Shown: positions 55,023 to 63,971, counted from the stretch's first letter. The stretch: DNA of 64,000 bases from Petrocella sp. FN5 (GCF_029210395.1 NZ_JARGDP010000009.1:1-64000); one strand, 5' to 3'. A program made the numbers and translations. Notes: generated from the letters alone by a model not told the origin.

Positions 55023-56132
55023 ATGAAAGGTATCGTAATGAAGCTATTATTTGCTCTATGGATTATAATGGTTTTTTCCTCATGCTCAACTAAGGTTGAC
55101 CAAGAAGATGTCCAAGCCGATGAAATAGATGCGCAAAGTCAAATACTAGACAATCAGAACTTAGGCATAACAACAGAACCAACAACAGAACCAGATGAGG
55201 GAACAGATAGTCAAGAAGAAGATCTTACTCAAGTGCCAATAGATTATAAATCCTTAGGTGTCAATGAAATAGGTGATATCATGGTTGTCATGTATCATGG
55301 TATTATGGACAACCCCCCATACCATCGAAGTAAGGAAGATTTTATACGTGATTTGCAATATTTTTATGATAACAACTACTATCTGATTTCAATGAAAGAA
55401 TACCTAAGTCAACAGATTGATGCACCGCTTGGTAAAACACCGATTGTGTTAACCTTTGATGATGGCTTAGCGTCAACTTTTGCTCTTATAGAAAATGAAG
55501 TGGATCCGGAGTCGGCTATTGGTATCCTCGAAGAATTCGTACAAGAACACAATGATTTTGGAAAAGCTGCAACTTTGTTCATACATGCTACCAATCAAAA
55601 CTTTAAAGGAGATGGTGATGCCTTACAACGTTTGGAATGGTTGATAGAGAATGGCTATGAGATTGGAAATCACTCAGCAACCCATGCGGATTTAAGCAAG
55701 TTATCCAAAGACGCACTTATAAAAGAAATCGGACAAGTCGACTATTTTCTAAAAGCATTAATACCGGATTATAATATGTTGGCCATAACCTATCCATATG
55801 GTAAACGCCCTGAAGCATCATTAATTCAGTACCTATCTCATGGTCAATATGAAGATGTAGAGTTTGGTTACGAGGTTGGATTTAGGGAAGGACCCAGCAG
55901 CAAGATGGTACCGCCAAGTCATATAAAATTTGATCCCTATAATGCACCGAGAGTAAGAGGGTCAGAAGGGGACGTTCAAGACTTATGGTGGTTTCTTGAT
56001 TATTATGAAAAAAATGCTGACGAGCGATATATTTCAGATGGCAATGCGAATACGATTGTAGTGCCAAAAGAAAAAGTTGACTTGGTAAATAATGACAAAG
56101 TTATGGACATGGAATTGATTGTTTACGAATAA
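55023..56132 (+). CDS. Polysaccharide deacetylase lipoprotein
   Basis: The 369-residue product begins with a lipoprotein signal peptide (hydrophobic stretch LLFALWIIMVF ending FSSC, Cys about 21), a low-complexity acidic Thr/Glu linker, then a NodB-type carbohydrate esterase domain with MVVMYHGIM, VLTFDDGLAS (metal Asp pair) and GNHSATHADLSKL (metal His pair), and RxPYG-like TYPYGKRPE. It probably deacetylates peptidoglycan or another envelope glycan. The start at 55023 has AAGGAG; a longer frame from 54966 is rejected. Confidence 0.88.
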   Translation: MKGIVMKLLFALWIIMVFSSCSTKVDQEDVQADEIDAQSQILDNQNLGITTEPTTEPDEGTDSQEEDLTQVPIDYKSLGVNEIGDIMVVMYHGIMDNPPYHRSKEDFIRDLQYFYDNNYYLISMKEYLSQQIDAPLGKTPIVLTFDDGLASTFALIENEVDPESAIGILEEFVQEHNDFGKAATLFIHATNQNFKGDGDALQRLEWLIENGYEIGNHSATHADLSKLSKDALIKEIGQVDYFLKALIPDYNMLAITYPYGKRPEASLIQYLSHGQYEDVEFGYEVGFREGPSSKMVPPSHIKFDPYNAPRVRGSEGDVQDLWWFLDYYEKNADERYISDGNANTIVVPKEKVDLVNNDKVMDMELIVYE

Positions 56133-56141
56133 GAAAAAGTT

Positions 56142-56183
56142 GAAAGAAAGTACTTTAGTGATTTGAAAGCACTTTCTTTTTTG
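56142..56183 (+). terminator. Terminator downstream of the deacetylase
   Basis: GAAAGAAAGT and ACTTTCTTTT pair, followed by a T-run. Confidence 0.75.
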
Positions 56184-56250
56184 TTTTCTTTTCATGTGTT
56201 AAAATAAATATAAGAACCCATTCAAAGACCATATAGGAGTCCAAAAAAAT

Positions 56251-57603
56251 ATGAATATGGAAATGAATATGGAAATGAATCAAAAAATCATAATGACCCC
56301 ACAGTTAGAATATTCTTTGAAGATTCTAAAGCTTAGCTATGAGGAACTGGTTGATTTTTTACATGAAGAAATGCTATCAAATCCAATTCTAGAATATAAA
56401 GAACCAAAAGAAACCAAGTTGAAAATAAATAAAGAAGAACGAGAGCTTAATCTTCAAAGCTATAGTTCGTATTCAAGGGAAGAAGATGATGGATATACCA
56501 ACGGCATACCGGATATGAAATCTTATAAAACCGACCTTGTAAGTCACTTGAAATTACAGTTACATATACTGGATTTACCTGAGACGGTGATGAAAATCGG
56601 AGAATTTCTGATAGAAAGTCTAGATAATAAAGGCTATTTGAAAATTGATATCAAGGATGTAGCTAAAATGCTTCATACAAAAGAAGAAGAAGTTAATCAG
56701 GTATGCCAAATAATTCAACAATTTGACCCACCGGGTATCTGTGCCAGAAATCTGAAAGAATGCTTGAAGTTACAATTAATGAATCGAAAAAATGTAAAAA
56801 AAGGGTTGATAGAATTAATAGATTGTCATCTTGAGGCGATAGGCGACAATGCATTGCCTAAGATTTCAAAAAGTATGGCTATGCCTATAAACGAAGTACA
56901 GGCGTTAATTGAAGAAGTACGGAAGCTAAACCCTAAGCCTGGAAGCTATTTTCAAACAGATATGATTCATTATATTCGTCCGGATGTCATTATTTCCAAA
57001 CAAGACGAGCGTTATAGTATTGATATATGTAAAGACAAGATACCAAAAATAATAGTTAATCCCTATTATTTGGATCTACTTAAAGAAGGCGATAAAAAAT
57101 TAGGTGATGCTTATCCTTATATTCAGAATAAGGTTAACAGTGCCAATTGGCTTATGCGTTGTATAGATCAAAGAATGGAAACCTTAGAAAAAGTGACAAA
57201 AGCCATATTCATGCATCAAATAGATTTTTTTGATAAGGGTAGAGCCTATCTTAAACCAATGAATCAGAGAGAAATAGCTGACGCTTTAAACCTGCATGAA
57301 TCAACCATCAGTCGTACGGTAAATGGAAAATATTTATTGTGTCAATGGGGTATGTTCGAGTTGAAATATTTTTTTTCCAGTAAGGGTATTAAACAAGAAG
57401 TGGGAGAAGATGCTTCATCGGCCATGGCAAAATTTGCCATACAAGGTATTGTAGATGGTGAAGATAAACATAATCCTTATAGTGATTCAAAAATATGCAC
57501 CTTATTGCAGAATGAGGGGATAGGCATATCCAGAAGAACAGTAGCCAAATATCGAGAGCAGTTAGGTATACCATCCGGAAAAGTAAGAAAACATTATATA
57601 TAA
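56251..57603 (+). CDS. rpoN: RNA polymerase sigma-54 factor
   Basis: The 450-residue product has region I (MTPQLEYSLKILKLSYEELVDFLHEEM), a charged linker, core-binding domain (GEFLIESLDNKGYLKIDIKDV), the HTH (REIADALNLHESTISRTVNGKY) and the RpoN box ISRRTVAKYREQLGIPSG. The N-terminus has a 12-nt direct repeat giving MNMEMNMEMN, so the extreme N-terminus is variable, and the start could be any of three ATGs; ATG 56251 follows TAGGAG. Its position just before an activator with an AAA+ domain and a Dha operon with a -24/-12 promoter suggests a dedicated regulon. Confidence 0.95.
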   Translation: MNMEMNMEMNQKIIMTPQLEYSLKILKLSYEELVDFLHEEMLSNPILEYKEPKETKLKINKEERELNLQSYSSYSREEDDGYTNGIPDMKSYKTDLVSHLKLQLHILDLPETVMKIGEFLIESLDNKGYLKIDIKDVAKMLHTKEEEVNQVCQIIQQFDPPGICARNLKECLKLQLMNRKNVKKGLIELIDCHLEAIGDNALPKISKSMAMPINEVQALIEEVRKLNPKPGSYFQTDMIHYIRPDVIISKQDERYSIDICKDKIPKIIVNPYYLDLLKEGDKKLGDAYPYIQNKVNSANWLMRCIDQRMETLEKVTKAIFMHQIDFFDKGRAYLKPMNQREIADALNLHESTISRTVNGKYLLCQWGMFELKYFFSSKGIKQEVGEDASSAMAKFAIQGIVDGEDKHNPYSDSKICTLLQNEGIGISRRTVAKYREQLGIPSGKVRKHYI

Positions 57604-57687
57604 AATGGGTAATAATTACCAATAAAGAAAAAAATGTTAAAAAATGACAACTTTTAGGCTGTATCAAGAAGAACATTAAGCAAAAAT

Positions 57688-57703
57688 GGGCATGATTATT
57701 GCT
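57688..57703 (+). promoter_or_regulatory. Probable sigma-54 promoter of the HPr-fused activator gene
   Basis: GGGCAT-N5-TTGCT (57688-57703) keeps the invariant GG-N10-GC spacing (GG 57689-57690, GC 57701-57702), with two mismatches in the -24 box. It lies 44 nt before the activator ATG and would mean positive autoregulation. Confidence 0.5.
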
Positions 57704-57746
57704 ACAATGAATGGAATAAAAGAAGATGATAGATAAGGGGTAAAAA

Positions 57747-59804
57747 ATGAATTCAACCAGTGTAATAAGAAAAGTGATGATTAGGCATAAAAAAGGTCTA
57801 CATGCAAGAGTGGCCGCGATGATTGTTCAAAAAGCTGTAGAGTTACAAAATGACTATGGGGTAATTTTTAAGGTGCAAAAAGGCGCTTTTAAAGAAGTGC
57901 CATTAACCAGTATATTATTACTAATTTCTATGAAAATTAAAGCGGGAGAAGAAATAGAGATATTAACAATTGGTAATGAAGCAAAAGAAGCATCAGAAAA
58001 AATGGGGCTTTACTTGGAAAGTGATTTTGACTATGATCAGACTTCAATGAACAGCATTGACAACCTATTGCAGGACAATATTCTAACAGCTGAGAATATA
58101 TTTAACAATATTGGAAATGGCTTATTGGTCATAGATGAGAATGATATAGTAACGCTTTTTAATGCTGAAGCAGAAAGACTTTTTGGTATAAGGTCCGATC
58201 AGATTATAGGTAAGAACATCAAGGTGGTCATGCCGGAATCAGAACTACCGGAAGTTGCGAAAACCCAAAAATCAAAAATAGGATACACCCAAAACAGAGG
58301 TAAGTATACCATTGTAACCAATACGACACCTTTGATTGTTGAAAATGAAGCAAGGGGCGCCGTTAGTATCTTTGAAGATATATCAAAACTGGTTAAGATT
58401 TCATGGCAACTTAAGGAAATTAAAGAGTTAAAGGAGAAATATCAGCTTATTTTAGAATCAGTACAAGATGGCATTTGCGTTTTTGACCATAAAGGAAAAA
58501 TCACTTATATCAATGCTGCATATTGCCAAATCGTTGGAAAAAGCATCAAGGAAATTATTGGTAAGAATATTTATGACTTATCACCGAATGGGGACAGGGT
58601 TAAGGTTTTAGAAACAAGGCAGCCCATATTAGGTGGGATAAGTGAAAAAGAAAACGGTGTTACGATTGTGGCAAATATTAACCCCTTAATCGTTGACGGG
58701 CAGATACGGGGTGGTATTTCTACCATTAAAGACATCACTCAATTACAAGATTTGATGGAAAAACTGAATCAGATCTCGGCAAAGGCAGATTATCTTCAAG
58801 AAGAACTGATTAGAACCAAAAGGCTTGGGCCGGCTTTTGATCGAATTATTGGTGTCAGTGGCAAAATTTATGACTCAATGGCCATTGCTGCAAAAGCATC
58901 GCTTAGTAACTATACGGTATTAATTAGAGGTGAGAGTGGTACCGGTAAGGAGTTGATTGCAGAAGCTATCCATTATTCAAGTGCTAGAGACAAAGAGCCA
59001 TTCATTAGGGTTAACTGTGGTGCAATACCACCCACACTACTTGAAAGTGAGTTATTCGGACATGAAAAGGGCGCTTTTACTAGTGCAGTAAAAACCAAAT
59101 TAGGTCGCTTTGAGTTAGCCCATAAAGGTACGATTTTTCTTGATGAAATTGGTGAGTTAGACAAAAGTATGCAGGTAAAACTGCTCAGAGTGGTTCAGAA
59201 CAAAGAATTTCAAAGAGTCGGTGGAGAAAAAACAATAAAAGTAGATGTGCGCATTGTGGCAGCCACCAATCAGAATCTAGAAGAGCTTCTTAAAACAGGT
59301 GATTTTAGAGAAGATCTATACTACAGGTTGAATGTAATTCCTATATGGTTACCACCTCTTAGAGAAAGAAAAGAAGACATACCTGTGCTTGTTGAATATT
59401 TTGCAGAAAAAATATGTAAGGATTTGGAAAGAAGTAACATAACCATAGAAAAAGAAGGGATGCGTGCCCTGATTCAATATGATTGGCCAGGTAATGTACG
59501 AGAACTAGAAAACATCATGGAGAGAACCATCATATTACTAGATGGTGATGTGATTAGACTTACGAACATACCCTCCTATGTTATAGGAAATCGCCAAGAA
59601 AACATGAAAAAACCAGCGGGTGTTTCAATAATGGAACTGGATGATGATTTAACTTTTAAAGAGTATGAAGAAATAATCATTAAGACAGCCCTTAAAAGAC
59701 ATGGTAGCTACAACAAAGCAGGTAAAGCATTAGGACTTACACATAATACAGTTGCAGCGAAAGTCAGAAAGTATAATATTCGATTTAATGAGACATCTGA
59801 TTGA
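57747..59804 (+). CDS. HPr-domain-containing sigma-54-dependent activator (HPr-PAS-PAS-AAA+-HTH)
   Basis: The 685-residue regulator begins with a complete HPr domain (about 6-92): KGLHARVAAMIV with the phosphorylatable His19, and SILLLISMKI with a Ser55 at the position of the regulatory Ser46 of HPr. Two PAS domains follow (about 105-215 and 230-340), then the AAA+ domain (about 370-600) with Walker A GESGTGKE (395-402), GAFTSA (the sigma-54-contact loop, canonically GAFTGA), FLDEIGEL, and the Fis-type HTH (SYNKAGKALGLTHNTVAAKVR). An enzyme I, an HPr and a DhaM are encoded just downstream, so it is likely a PTS-phosphorylated activator of the dha operon. This is inference from domains and context. 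The gene lies between rpoN and dhaL. Confidence 0.9.
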   Translation: MNSTSVIRKVMIRHKKGLHARVAAMIVQKAVELQNDYGVIFKVQKGAFKEVPLTSILLLISMKIKAGEEIEILTIGNEAKEASEKMGLYLESDFDYDQTSMNSIDNLLQDNILTAENIFNNIGNGLLVIDENDIVTLFNAEAERLFGIRSDQIIGKNIKVVMPESELPEVAKTQKSKIGYTQNRGKYTIVTNTTPLIVENEARGAVSIFEDISKLVKISWQLKEIKELKEKYQLILESVQDGICVFDHKGKITYINAAYCQIVGKSIKEIIGKNIYDLSPNGDRVKVLETRQPILGGISEKENGVTIVANINPLIVDGQIRGGISTIKDITQLQDLMEKLNQISAKADYLQEELIRTKRLGPAFDRIIGVSGKIYDSMAIAAKASLSNYTVLIRGESGTGKELIAEAIHYSSARDKEPFIRVNCGAIPPTLLESELFGHEKGAFTSAVKTKLGRFELAHKGTIFLDEIGELDKSMQVKLLRVVQNKEFQRVGGEKTIKVDVRIVAATNQNLEELLKTGDFREDLYYRLNVIPIWLPPLRERKEDIPVLVEYFAEKICKDLERSNITIEKEGMRALIQYDWPGNVRELENIMERTIILLDGDVIRLTNIPSYVIGNRQENMKKPAGVSIMELDDDLTFKEYEEIIIKTALKRHGSYNKAGKALGLTHNTVAAKVRKYNIRFNETSD

Positions 59805-59806
59805 AC

Positions 59807-59822
59807 TGGCACAGATATTGCT
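59807..59822 (+). promoter_or_regulatory. Sigma-54 promoter of the dha operon
   Basis: TGGCAC-N5-TTGCT (59807-59822) is a textbook -24/-12 element with GG and GC ten bases apart. It starts 3 nt after the activator stop codon and 67 nt before the dhaL start. Confidence 0.88.
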
Positions 59823-59888
59823 ACTATTAAAATAGAGTTGTTATAGAAACTGGAAAACAGCTAAGAAGAAAAAATGGAGGAATCTATT

Positions 59889-60524
59889 ATGGCAGCAACA
59901 GTAAGCAGTTTTATAAGTGCAATCAATGATTCAATTACAAGCAACAAGGTTTTTCTAACAGATTTAGATGGGGTAATAGGGGATGCAGATCATGGCATTA
60001 ATATGACCCGTGGATTTAATGCCGCTGTGCTGAAGGTGACAGAGGAAGATAGTGATGTAGGTGCAACCCTTAAGAAAGTGGGTATGACACTGATTTCAAC
60101 GGTTGGAGGTGCTTCCGGACCATTATATGGTACAGCTTTTATGAAAGCTGGCGGTGAAGCTGTTGGAAAGACAGCATTAGATGGTGAAACAATTAGTAAG
60201 ATGTGGCTGGCAGCACTTGAGGGCATAAAGGCAAGAGGTAAGGCAACGCTCGGTGAAAAGACGATGATTGATGCGATAGAACCGGCTATGGAGGCGTTTA
60301 ATAAAGCCATGGGCGAAGGTGCGACGATTGAAGAAGGTCTTGATAAAGCCATTGAAGCGGCAGAGGTCGGTATAGAATATACGAAGACCATTCGTGCTAC
60401 AAAAGGACGAGCAAGTTATCTAGGTGATCGTAGTATTGGTCATCAAGATCCTGGGGCGACCTCTTTTACTATTATATTGAAAACAATAACCGATCATTAT
60501 AAGAAAGAAGTATTGGGGGTATAA
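59889..60524 (+). CDS. dhaL: Dihydroxyacetone kinase subunit DhaL (ADP-binding)
   Basis: DhaL carries the ADP/ATP that is re-phosphorylated by DhaM and gives the phosphate to dihydroxyacetone on DhaK. The 211-residue product has the motif LDGVIGDADHGINMTRG with Mg-ADP-binding Asp residues, GGASGPLYGTAFM, and SIGHQDPGATSF. I chose ATG 59889 after GGAGG (59876-59880); an in-frame ATG 15 nt upstream would place that site inside the gene. It is the first gene of the operon, directly behind the sigma-54 promoter. Confidence 0.95.
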   Translation: MAATVSSFISAINDSITSNKVFLTDLDGVIGDADHGINMTRGFNAAVLKVTEEDSDVGATLKKVGMTLISTVGGASGPLYGTAFMKAGGEAVGKTALDGETISKMWLAALEGIKARGKATLGEKTMIDAIEPAMEAFNKAMGEGATIEEGLDKAIEAAEVGIEYTKTIRATKGRASYLGDRSIGHQDPGATSFTIILKTITDHYKKEVLGV

Positions 60525-60526
60525 AG

Positions 60527-60925
60527 ATGGTAGGCATAGTGGTTGTATCCCATAGTAAAAAAGTAGCAGAAGGTATCGTAGAGTTATCTATGCAAATGGC
60601 TGGAGTCAATCAAAAAATAATTGCTGCAGGTGGTATGGAAAATGGAGAAATAGGAACAGATGCTGTTAGAATAGCAACCGCAGTTAAGGAAGCGGAAACA
60701 GGAAAAGGGGTTGTTATATTAGTGGATCTAGGTAGTGCTGTTATTAGTTCTAATCTAGCCATTGAGCTCCTTGAAGAAGAAGGCTTGAACATAGATGTTC
60801 GCATAGCAGACGGACCGGTACTTGAAGGTGCAGTTAGCGCATCTGTACAAGCCTACATCGGGGGAACGATAGACGAAGTCGTATCAGCGGCAGAACTTGC
60901 AAGAGATGTACTCAAACTACAGTAG
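60527..60925 (+). CDS. dhaM: PTS-dependent dihydroxyacetone kinase phosphotransferase subunit DhaM (EIIA-Man-like)
   Basis: The 132-residue product is a single EIIA-mannose-type domain with VVVSHSKK (His9 is the phosphorylation site) and VDLGSAVISSNLAIELL, then ADGPVLEGAVSASVQA. It receives phosphate from HPr and passes it to ADP in DhaL. E. coli DhaM is fused to HPr and enzyme-I-like domains; here these are separate genes downstream. The start is 2 nt after dhaL. Confidence 0.95.
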   Translation: MVGIVVVSHSKKVAEGIVELSMQMAGVNQKIIAAGGMENGEIGTDAVRIATAVKEAETGKGVVILVDLGSAVISSNLAIELLEEEGLNIDVRIADGPVLEGAVSASVQAYIGGTIDEVVSAAELARDVLKLQ

Positions 60926-60957
60926 AGTTACAAATAAGACAACGAGGAGGTGCTAAG

Positions 60958-61224
60958 GTGAAAGAAGTTGTTTATATGATTGTAAATCGTTTGGGTATTC
61001 ATGCAAGGCCGGCTGCAGAGATTGCAAAAATAGCATCCAAATTCGATTGTGATGTTACACTAACGGGTAATAATAAACAGGCGAATGCCAAAAGCTTACT
61101 TATGATTATGGCCTTGGGAATTAAAAACGATCAAGAAGTAACCATAGCTGTAAATGGACCGGATGAAGACAAGGCTATAGAAGCCTTAAATATCCTGATT
61201 ACAAATAATTTTTATGAGGATTAG
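60958..61224 (+). CDS. ptsH: Phosphocarrier protein HPr
   Basis: The 88-residue HPr carries phosphate from enzyme I to DhaM (and possibly other EIIA). Active His15 lies in RLGIHARPA, and Ser46 in NAKSLLMIMALG, the HPr-kinase site, is retained. The GTG start at 60958 has GAGGAGG at 7 nt. It lies in the dha operon between dhaM and enzyme I; it may be operon-specific or the general HPr. Confidence 0.95.
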   Translation: MKEVVYMIVNRLGIHARPAAEIAKIASKFDCDVTLTGNNKQANAKSLLMIMALGIKNDQEVTIAVNGPDEDKAIEALNILITNNFYED

Positions 61225-61235
61225 AGGTGCAAATA

Positions 61236-62948
61236 ATGGAATATCAAGGTAAGGCTGTTGTTGAAGGCATCGGCATGGGTAAAGTACAATTACTACTATC
61301 TGCTTTTGATCATGAACTTGAAGCATATGAAAAAGAAAGTCAAGAAGCGGAGAGAGAAAAACTTCAAAAAGCCATTGAAGGTGCTCTTGAACAAATAGAC
61401 AAAATATTGGATCAGGCTAGAAATAGCACCAATAAGGACCAGATTGCCATTATGGAAGCGCATGTGCTTATGATGCACGATCCGATGCTACAAGATACGG
61501 TTGATCGATGTATTGAAGATGGTTTGTCGGCACCGGAAGCTACATTAAAGGCGACGGACGAGGTAGCAGCTATTCTAGGAAGCTTGGAAGACCCCTATAT
61601 TAGAGAACGTGCAGCGGATGTTAAAGATGTAGGAAAAAGAATCATACGGGTGCTCCTTGGAATTCCTGATCCTAAGCTGGATGGACATAATATCATATTA
61701 TGTGGTGAGGACATTGAACCATCGGTGATTGCGAACTTATCATCCGATCAAGTGGTCGGTATTGTTATGGGCAGTGGCAGCGCTACTTCACATTCGGTTA
61801 TTATCGCTAAGTCAAAAGGGATTGTTACCATAGTAGGCATTGGAGATACGATTAGCGAACTGAAAAATGATGCAACAGCCATTGTAGATGGTTACGAAGG
61901 CAAGTTGATTGTAAATCCTGATAAAGAAACAGTCAGCAAGTACGAAGAAGCTTTGAAGATAGAAGAAGAGAAGCGTGTATATTATCTGAGCCTAAAAGAC
62001 CTTCCGGCAATTACAATGACCGGTCAGGAAATCACCTTAGCGACCAACATAGGAAACCCCAAGGATATTGATGATGCTCTAAAATATGGTGGCAAAGGCG
62101 TTGGACTTTTCAGAACTGAATTTGTTTTCATGGGTAAAAAGAAAATGCCAACAGAGGAAGAACAATTTGAAGCTTATCGCTATGTTGTTGAAAGATCAGA
62201 GGGTCATCTATGCGTCATTAGAACAATGGATATAGGCGGCGATAAACCTTTAAGCTACCTAGACATTGGCAAAGAAGAAAACCCTTTCTTAGGATGGCGA
62301 GCAATTCGTATATGCTTAGAGCGAACAGACATATTCTTAACACAGATCAAAGCGATTCTTAGAGCTTCAGCTTATGGGAAACTAGCCATTATGTTACCTA
62401 TGATTATCGGTTATGAAGAAGTAACAGCCGCAAAATCATTAATTGAAGAAGCCAAGACCATGTTAGAGACTCAAGGTCAAGCCTATGACAAAAATATTGA
62501 AGTTGGCATCATGATAGAGACCCCAGCAGCGGTAATCATGTCCGAGGAACTGGCACAGGAGATGGATTTCTTTAGCATTGGTACCAATGATTTGGTTCAA
62601 TATACCCTTGCGGTAGACAGAGGTAATCAAAGAATCAGTCACTTATATGATCATTTCAATCCGGCTGTACTTAGATCTATCAAAACAGTTATTGACGGGG
62701 CACATAAGCATGGAAAATGGGTCGGTGTCTGTGGTGAAATGGCGGGTGATCCTTTGGCGACGAAGCTTTTGGTTGAGATGGGTGTTGATGAGCTGAGTAT
62801 GAGTGGACCATCCATACCCAAAATCAAAGAAATAATACGAAAAATGGATGATAAAGAAAATATTGTAGAAGAAGTACTTAAACAAAAAGAAGTAAAAAAA
62901 ATCAGGCAACTATTAGCTGGCACAGTTCTTGCTACTAATATAAAGTGA
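61236..62948 (+). CDS. ptsI: Phosphoenolpyruvate-protein phosphotransferase (enzyme I)
   Basis: The 570-residue enzyme I takes phosphate from PEP and passes it to HPr. All catalytic motifs are present: GSATSHSVIIAKSKGI with His186, GLFRTEFVFMG, IRTMDIGGDKPLSY, GTNDLVQYTLAVDRGNQ and VGVCGEMAGD. It is a good functional contrast to the degenerate paralogue at 27929. The ATG at 61236 follows AGAGGTG; a GTG at 61227 is within that site. It is 27 nt upstream of dhaK and follows ptsH. Confidence 0.97.
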   Translation: MEYQGKAVVEGIGMGKVQLLLSAFDHELEAYEKESQEAEREKLQKAIEGALEQIDKILDQARNSTNKDQIAIMEAHVLMMHDPMLQDTVDRCIEDGLSAPEATLKATDEVAAILGSLEDPYIRERAADVKDVGKRIIRVLLGIPDPKLDGHNIILCGEDIEPSVIANLSSDQVVGIVMGSGSATSHSVIIAKSKGIVTIVGIGDTISELKNDATAIVDGYEGKLIVNPDKETVSKYEEALKIEEEKRVYYLSLKDLPAITMTGQEITLATNIGNPKDIDDALKYGGKGVGLFRTEFVFMGKKKMPTEEEQFEAYRYVVERSEGHLCVIRTMDIGGDKPLSYLDIGKEENPFLGWRAIRICLERTDIFLTQIKAILRASAYGKLAIMLPMIIGYEEVTAAKSLIEEAKTMLETQGQAYDKNIEVGIMIETPAAVIMSEELAQEMDFFSIGTNDLVQYTLAVDRGNQRISHLYDHFNPAVLRSIKTVIDGAHKHGKWVGVCGEMAGDPLATKLLVEMGVDELSMSGPSIPKIKEIIRKMDDKENIVEEVLKQKEVKKIRQLLAGTVLATNIK

Positions 62949-62975
62949 TACCATTAATCAAAAGGAGGATGAAAA

Positions 62976-63971
62976 ATGAAAAAAATTATCAACAATCCAG
63001 ACAATGTAGTAGATGAAATGCTCAAAGGGATTATCGCGGCACATCCAAGCTACGTAAAGAGAGTAGAAGGTTTTGAGGTATTGGTAAGAGCCAATGCACC
63101 ACAGCCCAAAGTTGCCTTGGTTAGTGGCGGGGGCAGTGGTCATGAGCCTTCACATGGTGGCTTTGTTGGAAAAGGCATGTTAGATGGCGCGGTTGCCGGA
63201 GCAGTATTTACATCACCTACACCAGACCAAGTCTATGAAGCAATCAAAGCAGTAGATGGCGGTAAAGGTGTGCTACTGGTTGTCAAAAATTACACTGGGG
63301 ATGTAATGAACTTTGAAATGGCAGCAGAGATGGCAGCAGAAGAAGGCATCACCGTTGAACATGTCGTTGTTAACGATGACGTTGCCGTAGAAGATAGTAC
63401 CTGGACAACAGGTAGAAGAGGTATTGCAGGAACTGTATTGATTCATAAGATTGCAGGCGCAAAAGCTGAAGCAGGTGGCGACCTTCAAGAAGTTAAGCGC
63501 GTAGCAGAGAAAGTTATTGCGAATGTAAAATCAATGGGTATGGCACTTACCACATGTACAGTACCGGCAGCTGGGAAACCTAGTTTTGTTCTTGGTGATG
63601 ATGAAGTTGAAATTGGTATGGGTATCCATGGCGAGCCAGGCACACACAGAGAAACCTTACGTTCTGCAAACGATACAGTCGACCATTTGCTTGGTAAAGT
63701 ATTAGAAGACTTAAGTCTTGATAAGGATGATGAAGTTGCTGTAATGGTTAACGGCTTAGGCGGAACACCCATTATGGAACTTTATGTTGCGAATTTAAGA
63801 GTAGCAGAAGTATTGGCTGAAAAAGGTATTCGTATAGCTAAGACCTATGTAGGTAACTATATGACTTCTTTAGACATGGCTGGTTTTTCAGTTACAGTAT
63901 TAAAATTAGATGCTGAGCTTAAAGATCTATTATTTGCACCAGCGGATACACCAGCACTTGTTCAAAACTAA
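62976..63971 (+). CDS. dhaK: Dihydroxyacetone kinase subunit DhaK
   Basis: DhaK holds dihydroxyacetone covalently as a hemiaminal on its active-site His and accepts phosphate from DhaL-ATP. The 331-residue product has VSGGGSGHEPSHGGFVGKGM, NYTGDVMNFEMAAE, GRRGIAGTVLIHKIAGA, and MGIHGEPGTHRE with His218, the same number as in E. coli DhaK. The frame is complete and ends at 63971. The operon may continue past the window end. The gene closes the order L-M-HPr-EI-K, in which the substrate-binding subunit comes last. Confidence 0.97.
   Translation: MKKIINNPDNVVDEMLKGIIAAHPSYVKRVEGFEVLVRANAPQPKVALVSGGGSGHEPSHGGFVGKGMLDGAVAGAVFTSPTPDQVYEAIKAVDGGKGVLLVVKNYTGDVMNFEMAAEMAAEEGITVEHVVVNDDVAVEDSTWTTGRRGIAGTVLIHKIAGAKAEAGGDLQEVKRVAEKVIANVKSMGMALTTCTVPAAGKPSFVLGDDEVEIGMGIHGEPGTHRETLRSANDTVDHLLGKVLEDLSLDKDDEVAVMVNGLGGTPIMELYVANLRVAEVLAEKGIRIAKTYVGNYMTSLDMAGFSVTVLKLDAELKDLLFAPADTPALVQN

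Noticed and set aside
57389-57676. A 95-codon minus-strand frame over the rpoN end
   Set aside because: It is hydrophobic nonsense opposite a conserved gene, without a ribosome binding site.
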